Of a stretch of DNA of 14,525 bases, positions 1 through 10,721 are shown piece by piece. Source of the stretch: Trachelipus rathkii. Lineage: Eukaryota > Arthropoda > Malacostraca > Isopoda > Trachelipodidae. The notes beneath the pieces were generated by a model, which did no database searches, was not told the origin of the DNA, and worked only from the letters and a program-made list of their open reading frames with translations. The stretch's first letter is position 1. Every line of letters begins with the position of its first letter. Location: assembly GCA_015478945.1 (NCBI GenBank), contig JABUQX010100291.1, forward strand, positions 27,501 to 42,025. Reading direction: 5' to 3'. Position numbers and translations under genes: made by a program.

Positions 1-1998
<1,998 letters not shown>

Positions 1999-2051
1999 AT
2001 GAACATCTATCAACTTCCAACCCTAGTAGGACATCTATTTTATCTCACTTT

Positions 2052-2053
<2 letters not shown>

Positions 2054-2146
<93 letters not shown>
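2054..2146. repeat. (TA)n microsatellite, about 46 dinucleotides
   Basis: Pure TA run separated from the previous mosaic by about 55 bases of unique sequence (1999-2053). It is the nearest microsatellite to the left end of the large inverted-repeat element. Confidence 0.96.
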
Positions 2147-2149
<3 letters not shown>

Positions 2150-2629
2150 ATATAAAAATAACATATATATATAGTAGTAAAAGGGAAGGCGACATTGATC
2201 CGCTAATCCATAATTTTGCGCTTTTTGTGCTTTTTTTACTAATTTTAGCCATTTTTTACTAATTTGACTGCTTTTTAACGTTTTGACACGGAAAAGTAAC
2301 GGAAGTAACGTTTTGACACGGAAAAGTAACGGAAGTAACGTTTTGACACGGAAAAGTAACGGAAGCCTGATTTGACGCTAAATCTGACAACCTAATCCGC
2401 TAAATTTGTCATTTTTTTTGGCACTTTAACATTTTTAGCGCTGCTTTAACGTTTTGTCCATAACTCAGGTCAAGATCCCCAACTCCGGAGGATTTTGGGG
2501 ATTTTTCCCATTGGCAGCCCTGCACGTCGAAGGCAAAGACATGAAAACCATTTTGGAAGGTTTTTGGAAATTCCAGTCATGTCGGCAGCTGACTTGGAAA
2601 TTTCCCTCATTTCACTAGATTTTGACGTT
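2147..2629. other. Non-coding spacer outside the left inverted arm
   Basis: About 480 bases with no gene. It contains T-rich low-complexity DNA (2215-2280), a 30-bp tandem repeat (2277-2365), more T-rich DNA, and a unique stretch (2455-2629) with an imperfect inverted repeat at 2566-2579/2590-2605 (ggaaattccagtca against tgacttggaaatttcc). I could not match it to the right flank, so it appears to lie outside the element. An outermost, strongly diverged arm piece cannot be excluded. Confidence 0.5.
2277..2365. repeat. 30-bp tandem repeat, about 2.9 copies
   Basis: A 30-bp unit containing TTTTGACACGGAAAAGTAAC occurs at 2281-2310, 2311-2340 and, truncated, at 2341-2365. The copies are identical by eye, which indicates recent expansion. 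The unit is not found in the right flank. Confidence 0.95.
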
Positions 2630-3192
2630 TGATACGTCAAGCCCCACAGGAGTTTTAAGGTCGGTGAAGGACCGAATTTAAAGTCAGGATGACCGACTTC
2701 CAGTTTTGAGTCACAGACTCAGGTTGTGATGGGGCCAAGGCCTCAAAGGGTTTTGGTTCCCTAGAAGGTTTAAATGATCGATAGATCATTTTTGACGGTT
2801 TCAATCGATTATCGTGATCGATTACCCCTAAATCGATTTTTAAATCGATGCTCTACTGCTCTGGTTGGCGTTAACAATGAAAAGCATAATCGAAAAGAAA
2901 ATAATTACTATTGTTAACGCATTCGATTAATCGCTGTGATATCAGGACAACGGGGGATCTACAGCTTTTCTCAAAATTATAAGAGATATTTGCTTTAAAC
3001 TTTTGGAATATAATCTATATATGGGATAAGCTCAATCCGCGTAATTTTCAAGTCTGTAGGATGTATATAGGGGGTAGTCCCCGAGCGAAGGTGAAATATA
3101 ACGCTACGCCCTTGTGTGTGTGTGTGTGTCGGGTGAGCAAAGATTAGGCTTAACGATTTCCAATCAGAAGCAGGTGAACCACAGACGAGTTT

Positions 3193-3209
3193 GGTGACCG
3201 TAGGTCACC
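3193..3209. other. Conserved 7-bp-stem hairpin in left arm
   Basis: ggtgacc-gta-ggtcacc is a perfect inverted repeat with a 3-base loop. The same hairpin is preserved in the right arm at 13351-13367, inside a block (about 2990-3360 and 13200-13580) that looks among the best conserved between the arms. Confidence 0.85.
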
Positions 3210-3308
3210 CCTAAGGGGGTGTTACCCCGCCAAGGTCAAATTCGTCCTGAAAGTCCTGTTAGGCTTAACGAATCGGAGTGAAATTTGGATGTGAGCTATA
3301 TTGGTGAC

Positions 3309-3333
3309 GTAATCTCGTCGGAGACGAGATTAC
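3309..3333. other. Perfect 11-bp-stem hairpin in left arm
   Basis: gtaatctcgtc-gga-gacgagattac forms a perfect 11-bp stem with a 3-base loop. The matching place in the right arm (around 13212-13248) keeps the sequence roughly but the stem is broken by substitutions and small indels. Confidence 0.85.
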
Positions 3334-3419
3334 GATTTCTACGTCCTCCCCCTGGAAGAGGACGCTGCCCACTAAAAAAAAATTAAAAATGATCGTAGAA
3401 GACTGAAACTTGGAGACAT

Positions 3420-3810
3420 GTTGAAGGAGACGGAGTCGGAGTCGGAGTCAGGTCAGGTCCCGGAGTCAGGCAAGGAGTCGGAGTTGGATTCCGGTTTCCA
3501 GCTCAGAGACCCCACCGGAGGGGTCTCAGTTTGAAAAAAAGAAGAAGAAAAAGAAGAGAAGAAGAAGGAGTCGGAAACGGAGTCGGAGACAGAGTCGGAT
3601 TCGGACTCGGAGTCCAGAGACCCCCCGGAGGGTCCCTTCCTGAAAAAAAGAAGAAATGCATGGAATGCATCAAAACAGAGGGAGAAGAAGAAGAAGAAGA
3701 GAAAGGAAGGAAGAAGGAGGAAGGAAGGAGGAAAAGGAAGAAGGAAAGGAGAGGAGGAGGAATGAGGAAGAGGAGGAGGAGTTTGAGGAAGGATTCCAGA
3801 GTTGGTAAAG
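3420..3810. repeat. Polypurine tract with GGAGTC arrays and spaced GC-rich hairpins (left arm)
   Basis: The + strand is almost all G and A: arrays of CGGAGT/CGGAGTC units, then gaaaaaaagaagaag runs, then gaggaaggaagaag to about 3790. The pattern is punctuated by palindromic GC blocks, for example gagacccc-accgga-ggggtctc at 3506-3527 and a related block near 3612-3632. An outer one, cgtcctc/gaggacg, lies at 3343-3365. Open frames here encode only Ser/Asp/Glu, Arg/Lys or Leu/Phe low-complexity strings and are not conserved in frame between arms, so I call no gene. Confidence 0.85.
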
Positions 3811-4014
3811 AGTGACGGCACCGGGTGCCACCAGGAGCCGGTGCGGTGTCTAGTTAGTAAACATTCATTTAATAATACAATATCATTACTGTTTACATAA
3901 CTGCATCTGTTCTAACATGTACATATCGTCAATTGCATTGCATCTTGCAAAGATAACCTTTATTTTCTAAACGTTGAAGACTAACATTTCCTATTTTCAA
4001 ATCTCATTTTCTAT

Positions 4015-4385
4015 TTATAAACGTTAACTAATATTTTTTTCTAAGTTAGATTTATACTTTATGTTTAATTTAAGTTAAGTTTTTATTTTGCATTTACACT
4101 TTGTGTTTATTTTAATTTTTAACTTTTTAATTTTTTAATTTTTTAATTTTCTAACTTTATTTTTATAAGTTTTATTTTGCATTTATACTTTGTGTTTAAT
4201 TTTTTTTTTTATTTTTTATTTTTCTAACTTTATTTTTTTATAAGTTTTTATTTTAGATTTATACTTTGTGTTTTAATTTTTTTATATAAGTTTTATTTTG
4301 CATTTATACTTTGTGTTTATTTTTTTTATTTTTTTTTTTATTTTTATTTTTATTTTTTTTTTATTTAATTTTATTTTTTTAACTT

Positions 4386-4434
<49 letters not shown>

Positions 4435-4665
4435 TTTTGCATTTATACTTTGTTTAATTTTTTTTTTATTTTAATTTTTTAATTTTTTTTTATTTTTATA
4501 TAAGTTTTTTTTTTAGATTTATACTTTGTGTTTAATTTTTTTTATATAAGTTTTATTTGCATTTATACTTTGTGTTTATTTGTTTTAATTTTTTTTTATT
4601 TTTATTTTTTTTTTTTTTTTATTTCTTTAAAACTTTTTGTTTTGTTAAATTTTTATACTTTTCAT
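4015..4665. repeat. T-rich zone with about eight copies of an iterated motif (left arm)
   Basis: A core close to GCATTTATACTTTGTGTT recurs at irregular spacing (near 4050, 4090, 4180, 4258, 4300, 4438, 4516 and 4558), joined by T-rich linkers and one pure T run of about 40 at 4386-4426. Some copies have TAGATTTATAC instead of TGCATTTATAC. No coding potential. Confidence 0.85.
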
Positions 4666-4878
4666 GTTTATAACGTGTAAAAATTTACGTTTTTATACCC
4701 TAAATCAGTAAATCAGTAAATCAAATCACCCTCCCTACCTTCCTCCTTCTCTTTATCTATTTTTCTTTTGATCTATTGATTCAAGTCACATTTTGAGTGT
4801 CCCATTTTGGGTAAACATAACATAAAATCAAGTTCTTTATACAAATATCAATCAATATACATAACATAAAAACAAAAG

Positions 4879-5706
4879 TTTTCACATTAATAAAGCTAAC
4901 ATGAACACCAAGAAAATAATGTACAAAGAGACAAAACTAACTTACACATGAATAAACTGTTAACATTAACAAAAGTCCCACATAACACCAGTAAAGAAAC
5001 TAACATTACAAAACGTGGCCTATTCTTACTTTTTGAAGCATACATCTACCATATTAACGTTAATCTTACATAACACAGCAGTAACATTTTAACAAATTTA
5101 CCACAACATTGGTTAATTATCATGCTGATCAACGAATATACTCTAACGTAATAAGGTTTCCACATCAATAAAGTTAACATGAACTAAGAAAATAATGTGC
5201 AACGACAAACCTGACACACCTTAAGCCCGAATAAACTGCTATCATTAACAAAGTTCCATACTTGGCAATAGTAAGTAACTAACATTACATGCAAAACGTA
5301 ACCTATTCACACTTTTTCATGCATATCTCTAACATATCAATGCTAATTTTACATTAACATGGTAATATTTAACAAATATTTATCATAACCTTGTCTAATT
5401 ATCATACTGATCGACGAATATACTCTAACGTAATAAGGTTTCCACATCAATAAAGCTAACATGAACTAAGAAAATAATGTGCAACGACAAACCTGACACA
5501 CCTTAAGCCCTAATAAACTGCTATCATTAACAAAGTTCCATACTTGGCAACAGTAAGTAACTAACATTACATGCAAAAACGTAACCTATTCACACTTTTT
5601 CAAGCATGTCTCTAACATATCAATGTTAATTTTACATTAACACAGTAATATTTAACAAAGATTTATCATATCCCTGACCTAACTATTGTAATGAACAAAG
5701 AATAAA

Positions 5707-5707
<1 letters not shown>
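4879..5707. repeat. 283-bp tandem repeat, three copies (left arm)
   Basis: Units run approximately 4879-5155, 5156-5438 and 5439-5707. Each begins near tttccacatcaataaag and contains gaaaataatgt, cattaacaaag and taacattaca; the first two end in tactctaacgtaataagg. Units 2 and 3 are clearly closer to each other than to unit 1. The right arm has only two units. Confidence 0.92.

Positions 5708-5709
<2 letters not shown>

Positions 5710-5796
<87 letters not shown>
5710..5796. repeat. (CA)n microsatellite (left arm)
   Basis: About 43 CA dinucleotides, at the same position in the arm as the (GT)n at 10949-11029. The microsatellite was therefore present before the arms diverged. Confidence 0.97.
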
Positions 5797-5797
<1 letters not shown>

Positions 5798-5886
5798 CAT
5801 TACGCAATAGTAAAACCTGAAATATTTTTAGGCTCCGCCCCCTTTTCAGAAAAAATCAACGCGAAACATGAAAATGATTTTATGCA

Positions 5887-5994
5887 AGGGTTAATAAAAA
5901 TAACTTTATTATCTACATTTTATTATTCAGAATATTTGTACATGGAAAAACATTAAACATTATACATTAGACATAGATAAATATTTATAATATA
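5887..5994 (-). other. Short 3' untranslated region of the PolB gene
   Basis: Only 108 bases separate the PolB stop codon from the inner edge of the left arm. The stretch is A/T-rich and contains two poly(A) signals on the minus strand. The compact spacing suggests that the transcript ends at or just inside the arm. Confidence 0.5.
5905..5924 (-). terminator. Two candidate poly(A) signals (AATAAA) after the PolB stop
   Basis: On the minus strand AATAAA occurs at 5924-5919 and again at 5910-5905, about 70-90 bases downstream of the stop codon at 5995-5997. Both are exact hexamers. In A/T-rich DNA such hexamers arise by chance, but their position is right for the only gene in the core. Confidence 0.5.
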
Positions 5995-6465
5995 TTAAAT
6001 GGAAATTATTGTACCCTTATAACCATATGATGCAGTGCGACATGAATTTTTAATAAAGATTCGCTTGTCGGTTGTGTGTTGGACCATTTTAGTACCAGCA
6101 ACAATACTGACACCTCCATATTTCCCAGGCTGAAAAGTTATATTAGACACACTGTAACATAACCCTCCTCTGTTACTTCCGTGTAAATTAGCATTAGGAT
6201 TCTGTGACTCGTCTATTCGTGCAGCTTTTTTATGAGGTAGGTCATCGTCTCGTACATCATCTTTATCAACATTATCAAATTGTATTTCATTCATTGCCTT
6301 CACTGTAACATCATGGTTTTTGATATCATTGTACAATGACTCATCGTGGCCTATACTATTTTCAGAGCAACGATCATACGTTAACTTTAACAATTTTTCA
6401 AAATTAATAGTATCCTTTGTATCTTTATTGATTGTAAGACCTTTGGCTTTACAATATATTTTATA
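5995..6465 (-). pseudogene. PolB piece 5: C-terminal thumb region
   Basis: About 150 codons in a third frame, ending at TAA (5997-5995). It begins with a segment like KGLTINKDTKDTINFEKL, corresponding to the G-x-T-L-N...F block after motif C in relatives. It ends with DKRIFIKNSCRTASYGYKG, corresponding to the terminal DKR...T-x-PYGY signature. Between them is a more variable acidic stretch with DDVRDDDLPHKKAAR. The genuine C-terminus is therefore present and the gene is not 3'-truncated. There is no suitable ATG, so the piece is not an independent gene. Confidence 0.75.
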
Positions 6466-7631
6466 TTTCCATCTGCAGTTCTTATTCTAACAGCATAAGA
6501 CTTAGGTCCAGTACACACAAAGGAATCGGCGTATGCCCCAGAACCGTATTCAGCTATTTCATCTGTTAGTTCACCTAAAAAGTTTCCTGTTTCAATAACT
6601 TCATCGTTTTCTCCAGCGACAAAAATACAAGAGTCTGTATCGCAGTACAATGCCCTTTGTTTGACTTTGTTAAGTAGCTCGTATAATTTTATACGTGCAT
6701 ATGCAGTCGTAAACGATGCGATAGGAATATTTGTAGCAGTTGACATGCGTTCGGCTAGTGCATTTTTGACAACTGTTACAACATATTTACAGCCTATTGG
6801 AATAACGCTAGTGACTTCATTGTCGCATTGATTGATTAGTTCCCATACTTGTTTATCACTAGTACATACTACATCGCCTCTTGTAGGCGTATTTTGTGCA
6901 AATTTTCCCCAAAGAGAATTGAGGCATAATTTTGCAATGAACCGCATTCCAGGGTTTTTCTTGATATTGTTAATATCAAGTTCGACACCTTCCTTTTCTC
7001 TGAAAAGACGGACAAACTCTTTAAGTTTTTCCTCGAAATCAGGATCGTCTTCGTGAATATTATTTGGTGGTCCTGATGCCTCTGTTTTTATTTTTAAGAA
7101 GTGGTTCACATATCCTTCAAATAAAAACTCCTTCTCTTTAAACGACCAAACTTCAAATATTTTAATTATTTCGTATCCCATCTCTAATGCTAACTGAATT
7201 TCAGGTGTTGTGTATACACCTTCAATAGCACGTTCATTCTTATCATGATTGCATTTCGCACAATTTTCTTCAACACATTTTGCACAGAGTGGAAATATTA
7301 ATTTATTTTTGGCTCTTTTAGCGAGGACTGGGATGTATAAGTCTTGAGGAGGAAGAATCTTAATGTAAGCTGTACCGAAATATTTATCATTGATACCATT
7401 CTTAAATGATTCAATGTCAGGTACTTTATCACCTATTAGTTTTTCAGGGGGGCCACAAGGGTACTTCATTCGTTTCTGAACATAAGGATAAAGCGATGTA
7501 TAGTCTAAATACATGATCTTCTGTCCTTTAGTTGGAGGGTAGTAATGTACGAATGGTTCAGTGCGGCCTCCAAACAATGAATTGTCTATTATGAGTCTGT
7601 TGTTAACAACATCATTACTAAGACGTTGAAT
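6387..7631 (-). pseudogene. PolB piece 4: polymerase palm and fingers
   Basis: About 400 codons after the in-frame TAA at 7632-7634. Near its start FGGRTEPF matches the conserved FGGRT block before the palm. Motif A LDYTSLYPY lies at about 7508-7482, motif B KLCLNSLWGKF at about 6932-6900 and motif C YCDTDS at 6647-6630, so both catalytic aspartates are kept. Between A and B there is a Cys cluster (CAKCVEENCAKC, near 7280-7245) and a Lys/Glu-rich segment, in the region where protein-primed polymerases carry TPR1/TPR2 insertions. The frame leaves the family pattern after about 6460 and runs to a stop at 6389-6387 as frameshifted sequence. This is the clearest evidence that the gene is a PolB. 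Confidence 0.92.
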
Positions 7632-7645
7632 TTAGTCATTAACTC

Positions 7646-9358
7646 TTATATTTTCATCGATATGTCAGGTTCTTGAATGATTTGGGTCTTTTGAACCTTC
7701 CATTCACATTCCCACACACGTACTACATTAAACCCGGCTTCTTTATACCTATCTTCTTGTTTCATGGTGAGATTGTAGCGGTCAACAGCCGATACGCCAT
7801 GCAGCATACCTTTTCCTTTATTGCAGTCTTTATGTCCATGCCATGCACAACCATGGTATAGGAAAGCAGTTTTCACTCCTTTTACATAACCAAACCCGTC
7901 AGGGTAAAGCCACTTGTTCTTAATTTTGAACCCTTTCTCTCCACCGTTACGAGCATGCCTTATGTCTATATTGTTCAATTTTTCTTGATACAAGAGCCAG
8001 CGAATTGCTTCATAGGTGAAAGGTTTAGGGTTCTCTCGACCTAGAATAGTAATTTTTTCCTCAGGCATAAACACATTTTTATAAAGTGTAAAACATAAAG
8101 ATGCAATTGTTGTGTTATTATCTAGACAATCTATATCAAATTCTTTAATGAAGCTACCTCTAAACTTCTCAAAACATTTTCTTAGTATATTAACATCTTG
8201 TGTACAGTACTTTTCACATTCTTCAAAAATATTGTATTCTTTACCTATAAACTTATTATAGTACTCTTCAAATTCTAGCTTTTCATCTGTTGACATTTTA
8301 TCTACTTCGAAGAATTTCTTATCAGGAATAGGTCCTTTATAATTCAATGTATCTTCATTTAAAAATGTATAGGGAAAGAAACCCTTGGAATTGCCTTTTT
8401 CACTAACACCCATGCATTTAGGTAAGCTTTTCAATGCACATGGTGTGAAAAGCAATGTATCCCTGAAGACTATATTTCCATTCGATCCCATTGAAATGAT
8501 TTTATTACCTCTTTTTAAAGGGTTTCTGCTGATAGAATCTGAACTCTGGTGGGTCAGTAATGATGCATATACGAACTGATGATCAAATTTTCCACCATTA
8601 TGTGCAGCAACAAGTACTTTTGACTTAGGATTTTTCTCTGAAAACTCCATCAGGAAGTCTATAAATTGATTCACAGGTGTTTTTTCGGTCTCTAATTTAA
8701 ATGTTCTTGTTCTTGAACCACAATGTGAGCATACCTGCTCACCTTCCTTATCTGTACACATTTCGCATATCATCTGACATACCAGTAAATAAGGACGCAA
8801 TTCTATTATTCTTCTTCCTTTATCATCATAACCTTTATCTTCCTGGTATGTCTCGATATCATAGTAACATGTATAAACCACCGGATCAGTATCTTTCTTC
8901 TTTTTAATTTTCTTTTTCATGTAGCATATATGATATTCGTCTTCTTTAGGCTCATATAATGTACTGCATGTTTTGCAATAAGCTTTTGTGCAATCGTGTT
9001 GGAAATTACCGTAACGATCAGCATTTATTTGCACAAGGCAGCAGAGTTTACAAATCTTAATTTTCTTGCACGTATTATTATCTTGATGTTTTTTAAAACA
9101 GAATGCATTATAAAATTCACGATTACATTCACAACATTCATGGAATATACCATCGTGATCAAATGAGCCTTGACACTTATCGTATAGACACTGTCTACAT
9201 CCATAATGTTCACAGTCTAATTTATGCGCGATATTATTGCTGTTGAAAGTGTAACAATAAGTGCAAAAGATACCGTTTCTATATGCCCCGTGTTTTTTGG
9301 TATTCTCAAAACATAACTTTAGCTTATCTTCTTTTATAGCATAATATGATTTGCTCCA
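7646..9358 (-). pseudogene. PolB piece 3: zinc region, 3'-5' exonuclease and VSR-like insert
   Basis: Open for about 570 codons from TGA (9361-9359) to TAA (7648-7646), without a credible own start. At 9270-8930 many Cys/His pairs (CTYC, CRQC, CKLCC, CKTC) form a zinc-binding region. Exonuclease motifs: Exo I YYDIETYQ at about 8866-8843, Exo II AHNGGKFDHQFV at about 8605-8570, Exo III YCTQD at 8209-8195; all four acidic residues are present. A further CxxC pair (CSHC) lies near 8730. At about 7950-7690 sits a VSR/PD-(D/E)XK-like insert with HARNGGEKGF, PDGFGYV, FLYHGCAWHGH and VVRVWECEW, typical of invertebrate Polinton-type polymerases. At the place where relatives have Glu before the aromatic-HGC motif this copy has Leu, so nuclease activity of the insert is doubtful. 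Confidence 0.88.
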
Positions 9359-9603
9359 TCATGACCTATAATGTATAAAGGATCATTTCTGTTCTCGTTA
9401 GATGGATTATAAAGTATTTTTACTCCATTACCTTCAGGACCGAATACGACTATACGGCATTTTTCGATATTCTCGATTTTTTCAAAATCAGTTACTATGA
9501 AAGAATCTGTATATTCCATACCACATTTTTTAGCTAATGCTTCTGCCTCATTCTCAATTGTATAAGAATGAATACCTCTGGACTCTATACTCACGCTATT
9601 TTC
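9334..9603 (-). pseudogene. PolB piece 2: linker between N-terminal domain and zinc region
   Basis: About 86-90 codons in a second frame, bounded upstream by TAG (9606-9604) and ending in a stop at 9334. There is no ATG at the expected start, so it is not a separate gene. It contains a helical stretch with EAEALAKKCGM and then strands with KCRIVVFG and LYIIGHDGANH. In relatives the same order occurs just before the Cys/His region, where a loop like YYHDxHYDVI is followed by Ser-Tyr-Tyr/Phe. The next frame picks up with KSYY from 9352, which supports a simple indel near 9334-9361. Confidence 0.65.
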
Positions 9604-10157
9604 CTAAACAAAACGACGGCTTTAAAGGCACAACCTACATCCCCTTTCTCTAGATGAACTTTACTAATGTAACGATGTTTGAAACTAAGATTTTGTGGCT
9701 CGAATGCATCGGTTTTACAGTCATCGCCTTTGCCTTTAGCTAACATGAACACAGTAGCTACTACTTTGAATTTGGTAAAAGATGCCTTGTCACCGGACTG
9801 GAATGATCCTTCCAAGCGTCTCATCATCTCTTTCACCCCAATATTGTCCAGTATATCCCGGTAACTGATATTTACATAATATTTCCGGTCAGGTGACTGA
9901 TCATCGCCAAAAGTGAAGTTAATTCCAACCCTCATGCGTGCCCCATCGTAGTCCAAGTCTTGTAATATAGCATCAATGACTTCACTCACAACCATTTCAA
10001 ACGATGTTTCAAGATCTCTTGGTCCATGGAAAAAGTTTTCGTCAATAATCTTAACTTCATAGGTATGACGTTCCATTGATTTTTTAAGTTTCTCTACAGA
10101 GATGTGCGTTATGTCCGTTATAGTGGTCTTCCTCTTCTTATTACCAGCATTCATCAT
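9591..10157 (-). pseudogene. PolB piece 1: N-terminal domain
   Basis: 188 codons from a double ATG at 10157-10152 to TGA at 9593-9591. It carries a Lys/Arg-rich start (NKKRK near residue 6), then a domain resembling the N-terminal region upstream of the zinc fingers in invertebrate Polinton-type polymerases: MRVGINFTFG, a segment with FQSGDKASF (where relatives tend to have QSN-x-F), and a closing strand with AFKAVVLFRK (where relatives have an R/KA-I/V-V-x-A segment). The similarity is from memory of family patterns, so the domain call is weaker than the catalytic ones. The reading frame ends exactly where the next piece begins in another frame, so the TGA is likely a product of the frameshift. 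An open but ATG-less extension upstream reaches a TAA near 10212. Confidence 0.65.
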
Positions 10158-10169
10158 CGAAGGGCTAGC

Positions 10170-10567
10170 CTGGAATAAATAGTCATTATTATTATTTATG
10201 ATGCATTAGGCAATTAAAATCAAGTTTTCAAACAAATTAGGGCACTATACCAATAATATATTAGTTTAACATAGTATTTCTCATTCCCTATATTAAATAT
10301 ATTTATCCACACAACAACAACAACAACATACCATTTTTAAAGGGTGCGATGATAACGTCACGTAGGATGCTTTTTACTCAAATGGATGGTTGTATATTCA
10401 ACACGTTTCTGGAAAAGAATAATTTTTTTAGACATGCGCATATATCATTTTCCCTCTATTCTTAATTGATAATTTATTTAATTACTTTACGTATCAATAA
10501 TTATTGGCTAGATGTACTACAATGTCATTTTTAAATGAGAATATATATATTAAAGAAAAAATCTTAC
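10170..10567 (-). other. Candidate 398-bp intron in the PolB leader
   Basis: On the minus strand a strong 5' splice site, ctag|gtaagat, occurs at 10568/10567. A pyrimidine-rich 3' splice site, ctatttattccag|g, ends at 10170, twelve bases before the first ATG of PolB. An upstream ATG at 10602-10600 opens a short frame across the junction that stops over the PolB start, so the spliced leader would be non-coding or carry a small uORF. This rests on splice-site matches only. Confidence 0.35.
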
Positions 10568-10713
10568 CTAGCTGAATAAGTATTGATTTGAAAAATCCTC
10601 ATGTGTAGATATAAAAACTTGGATGATGATACAACAGGATCTGACTAAATGAGTCTTAAAGTGTTGATCGTAAGAGCTCTTGATTAAGAATACCCCATCG
10701 AGTAGCTCACTGA

Positions 10714-10721
10714 TTTATATA
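10714..10721 (-). promoter_or_regulatory. Candidate TATA box (TATATAAA) for PolB
   Basis: TATATAAA on the minus strand lies about 150 bases upstream of the candidate splice donor and about 125 bases inside the right arm's inner edge. No convincing initiator was seen at the usual 25-30 base spacing. In A/T-rich DNA chance matches are common. Confidence 0.3.

Larger units (their letters stand above)
2630..5886 (+). repeat. Left inverted arm of the PolB element
   Basis: It matches the reverse complement of 10845-13947 module by module. Shared landmarks include gaccgacttcc near the outer end, the run containing gatcgatagatcattt, gtcctgttaggcttaacg, the polypurine tract, the T-rich zone, three 283-bp tandem units, (CA)n and the inner edge ggctccgccccctttt followed by gaaaatgattttatgc. 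Landmark stretches are near-identical while spacer regions differ by indels. The arms are therefore old enough to have diverged and are not a fold-back sequencing artefact. Confidence 0.93.
5995..10157 (-). pseudogene. Protein-primed-type family-B DNA polymerase, broken by frameshifts
   Basis: Read on the minus strand, five consecutive pieces in shifting frames together cover a Polinton/bidnavirus-like PolB of about 1,390 codons. The order is N-terminal domain, Cys/His zinc region, DEDD 3'-5' exonuclease, VSR-like insert, polymerase palm, C-terminal thumb. Known: this polymerase family starts synthesis from a protein-linked nucleotide and copies linear DNA end to end. Breaks seen: a frame change near 9591-9606, another near 9334-9361, a frame change near 7646-7660 followed by an in-frame TAA at 7632-7634, and a frame change near 6445-6475. 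Exonuclease and palm catalytic residues are all present. Only one nonsense codon was found against four indels, so assembly indel errors are a real alternative to natural decay. The arrangement is gapless, which argues against introns at the breaks. Confidence 0.9.

Noticed and set aside
3453..3821. Minus-strand open frame with a Ser/Asp-rich (SDSVSDSVSDS) segment
   Set aside because: It lies wholly in the polypurine tract. The matching right-arm tract is open in several frames with different products and no shared protein, so openness is explained by sequence composition.
3420..5707. CRISPR-like array in the arm repeats
   Set aside because: The repeats are contiguous tandem units or compositional runs without unique spacers, in a eukaryotic setting.
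9025..9213. A 62-codon minus-strand open frame over the zinc region
   Set aside because: It is a shadow in the wrong frame; the Cys/His-rich frame of PolB runs through the same DNA without stops from 9358.
6387..9606. Spliceosomal introns as the cause of the PolB frame changes
   Set aside because: Family-conserved residues continue across each break with essentially no extra sequence, leaving no room for an intron.
9334..10157. Reading pieces 1 and 2 as two separate small genes upstream of PolB
   Set aside because: The second has no ATG and begins at the point where the first ends in another frame; both fit successive parts of the N-terminal region of the same polymerase.
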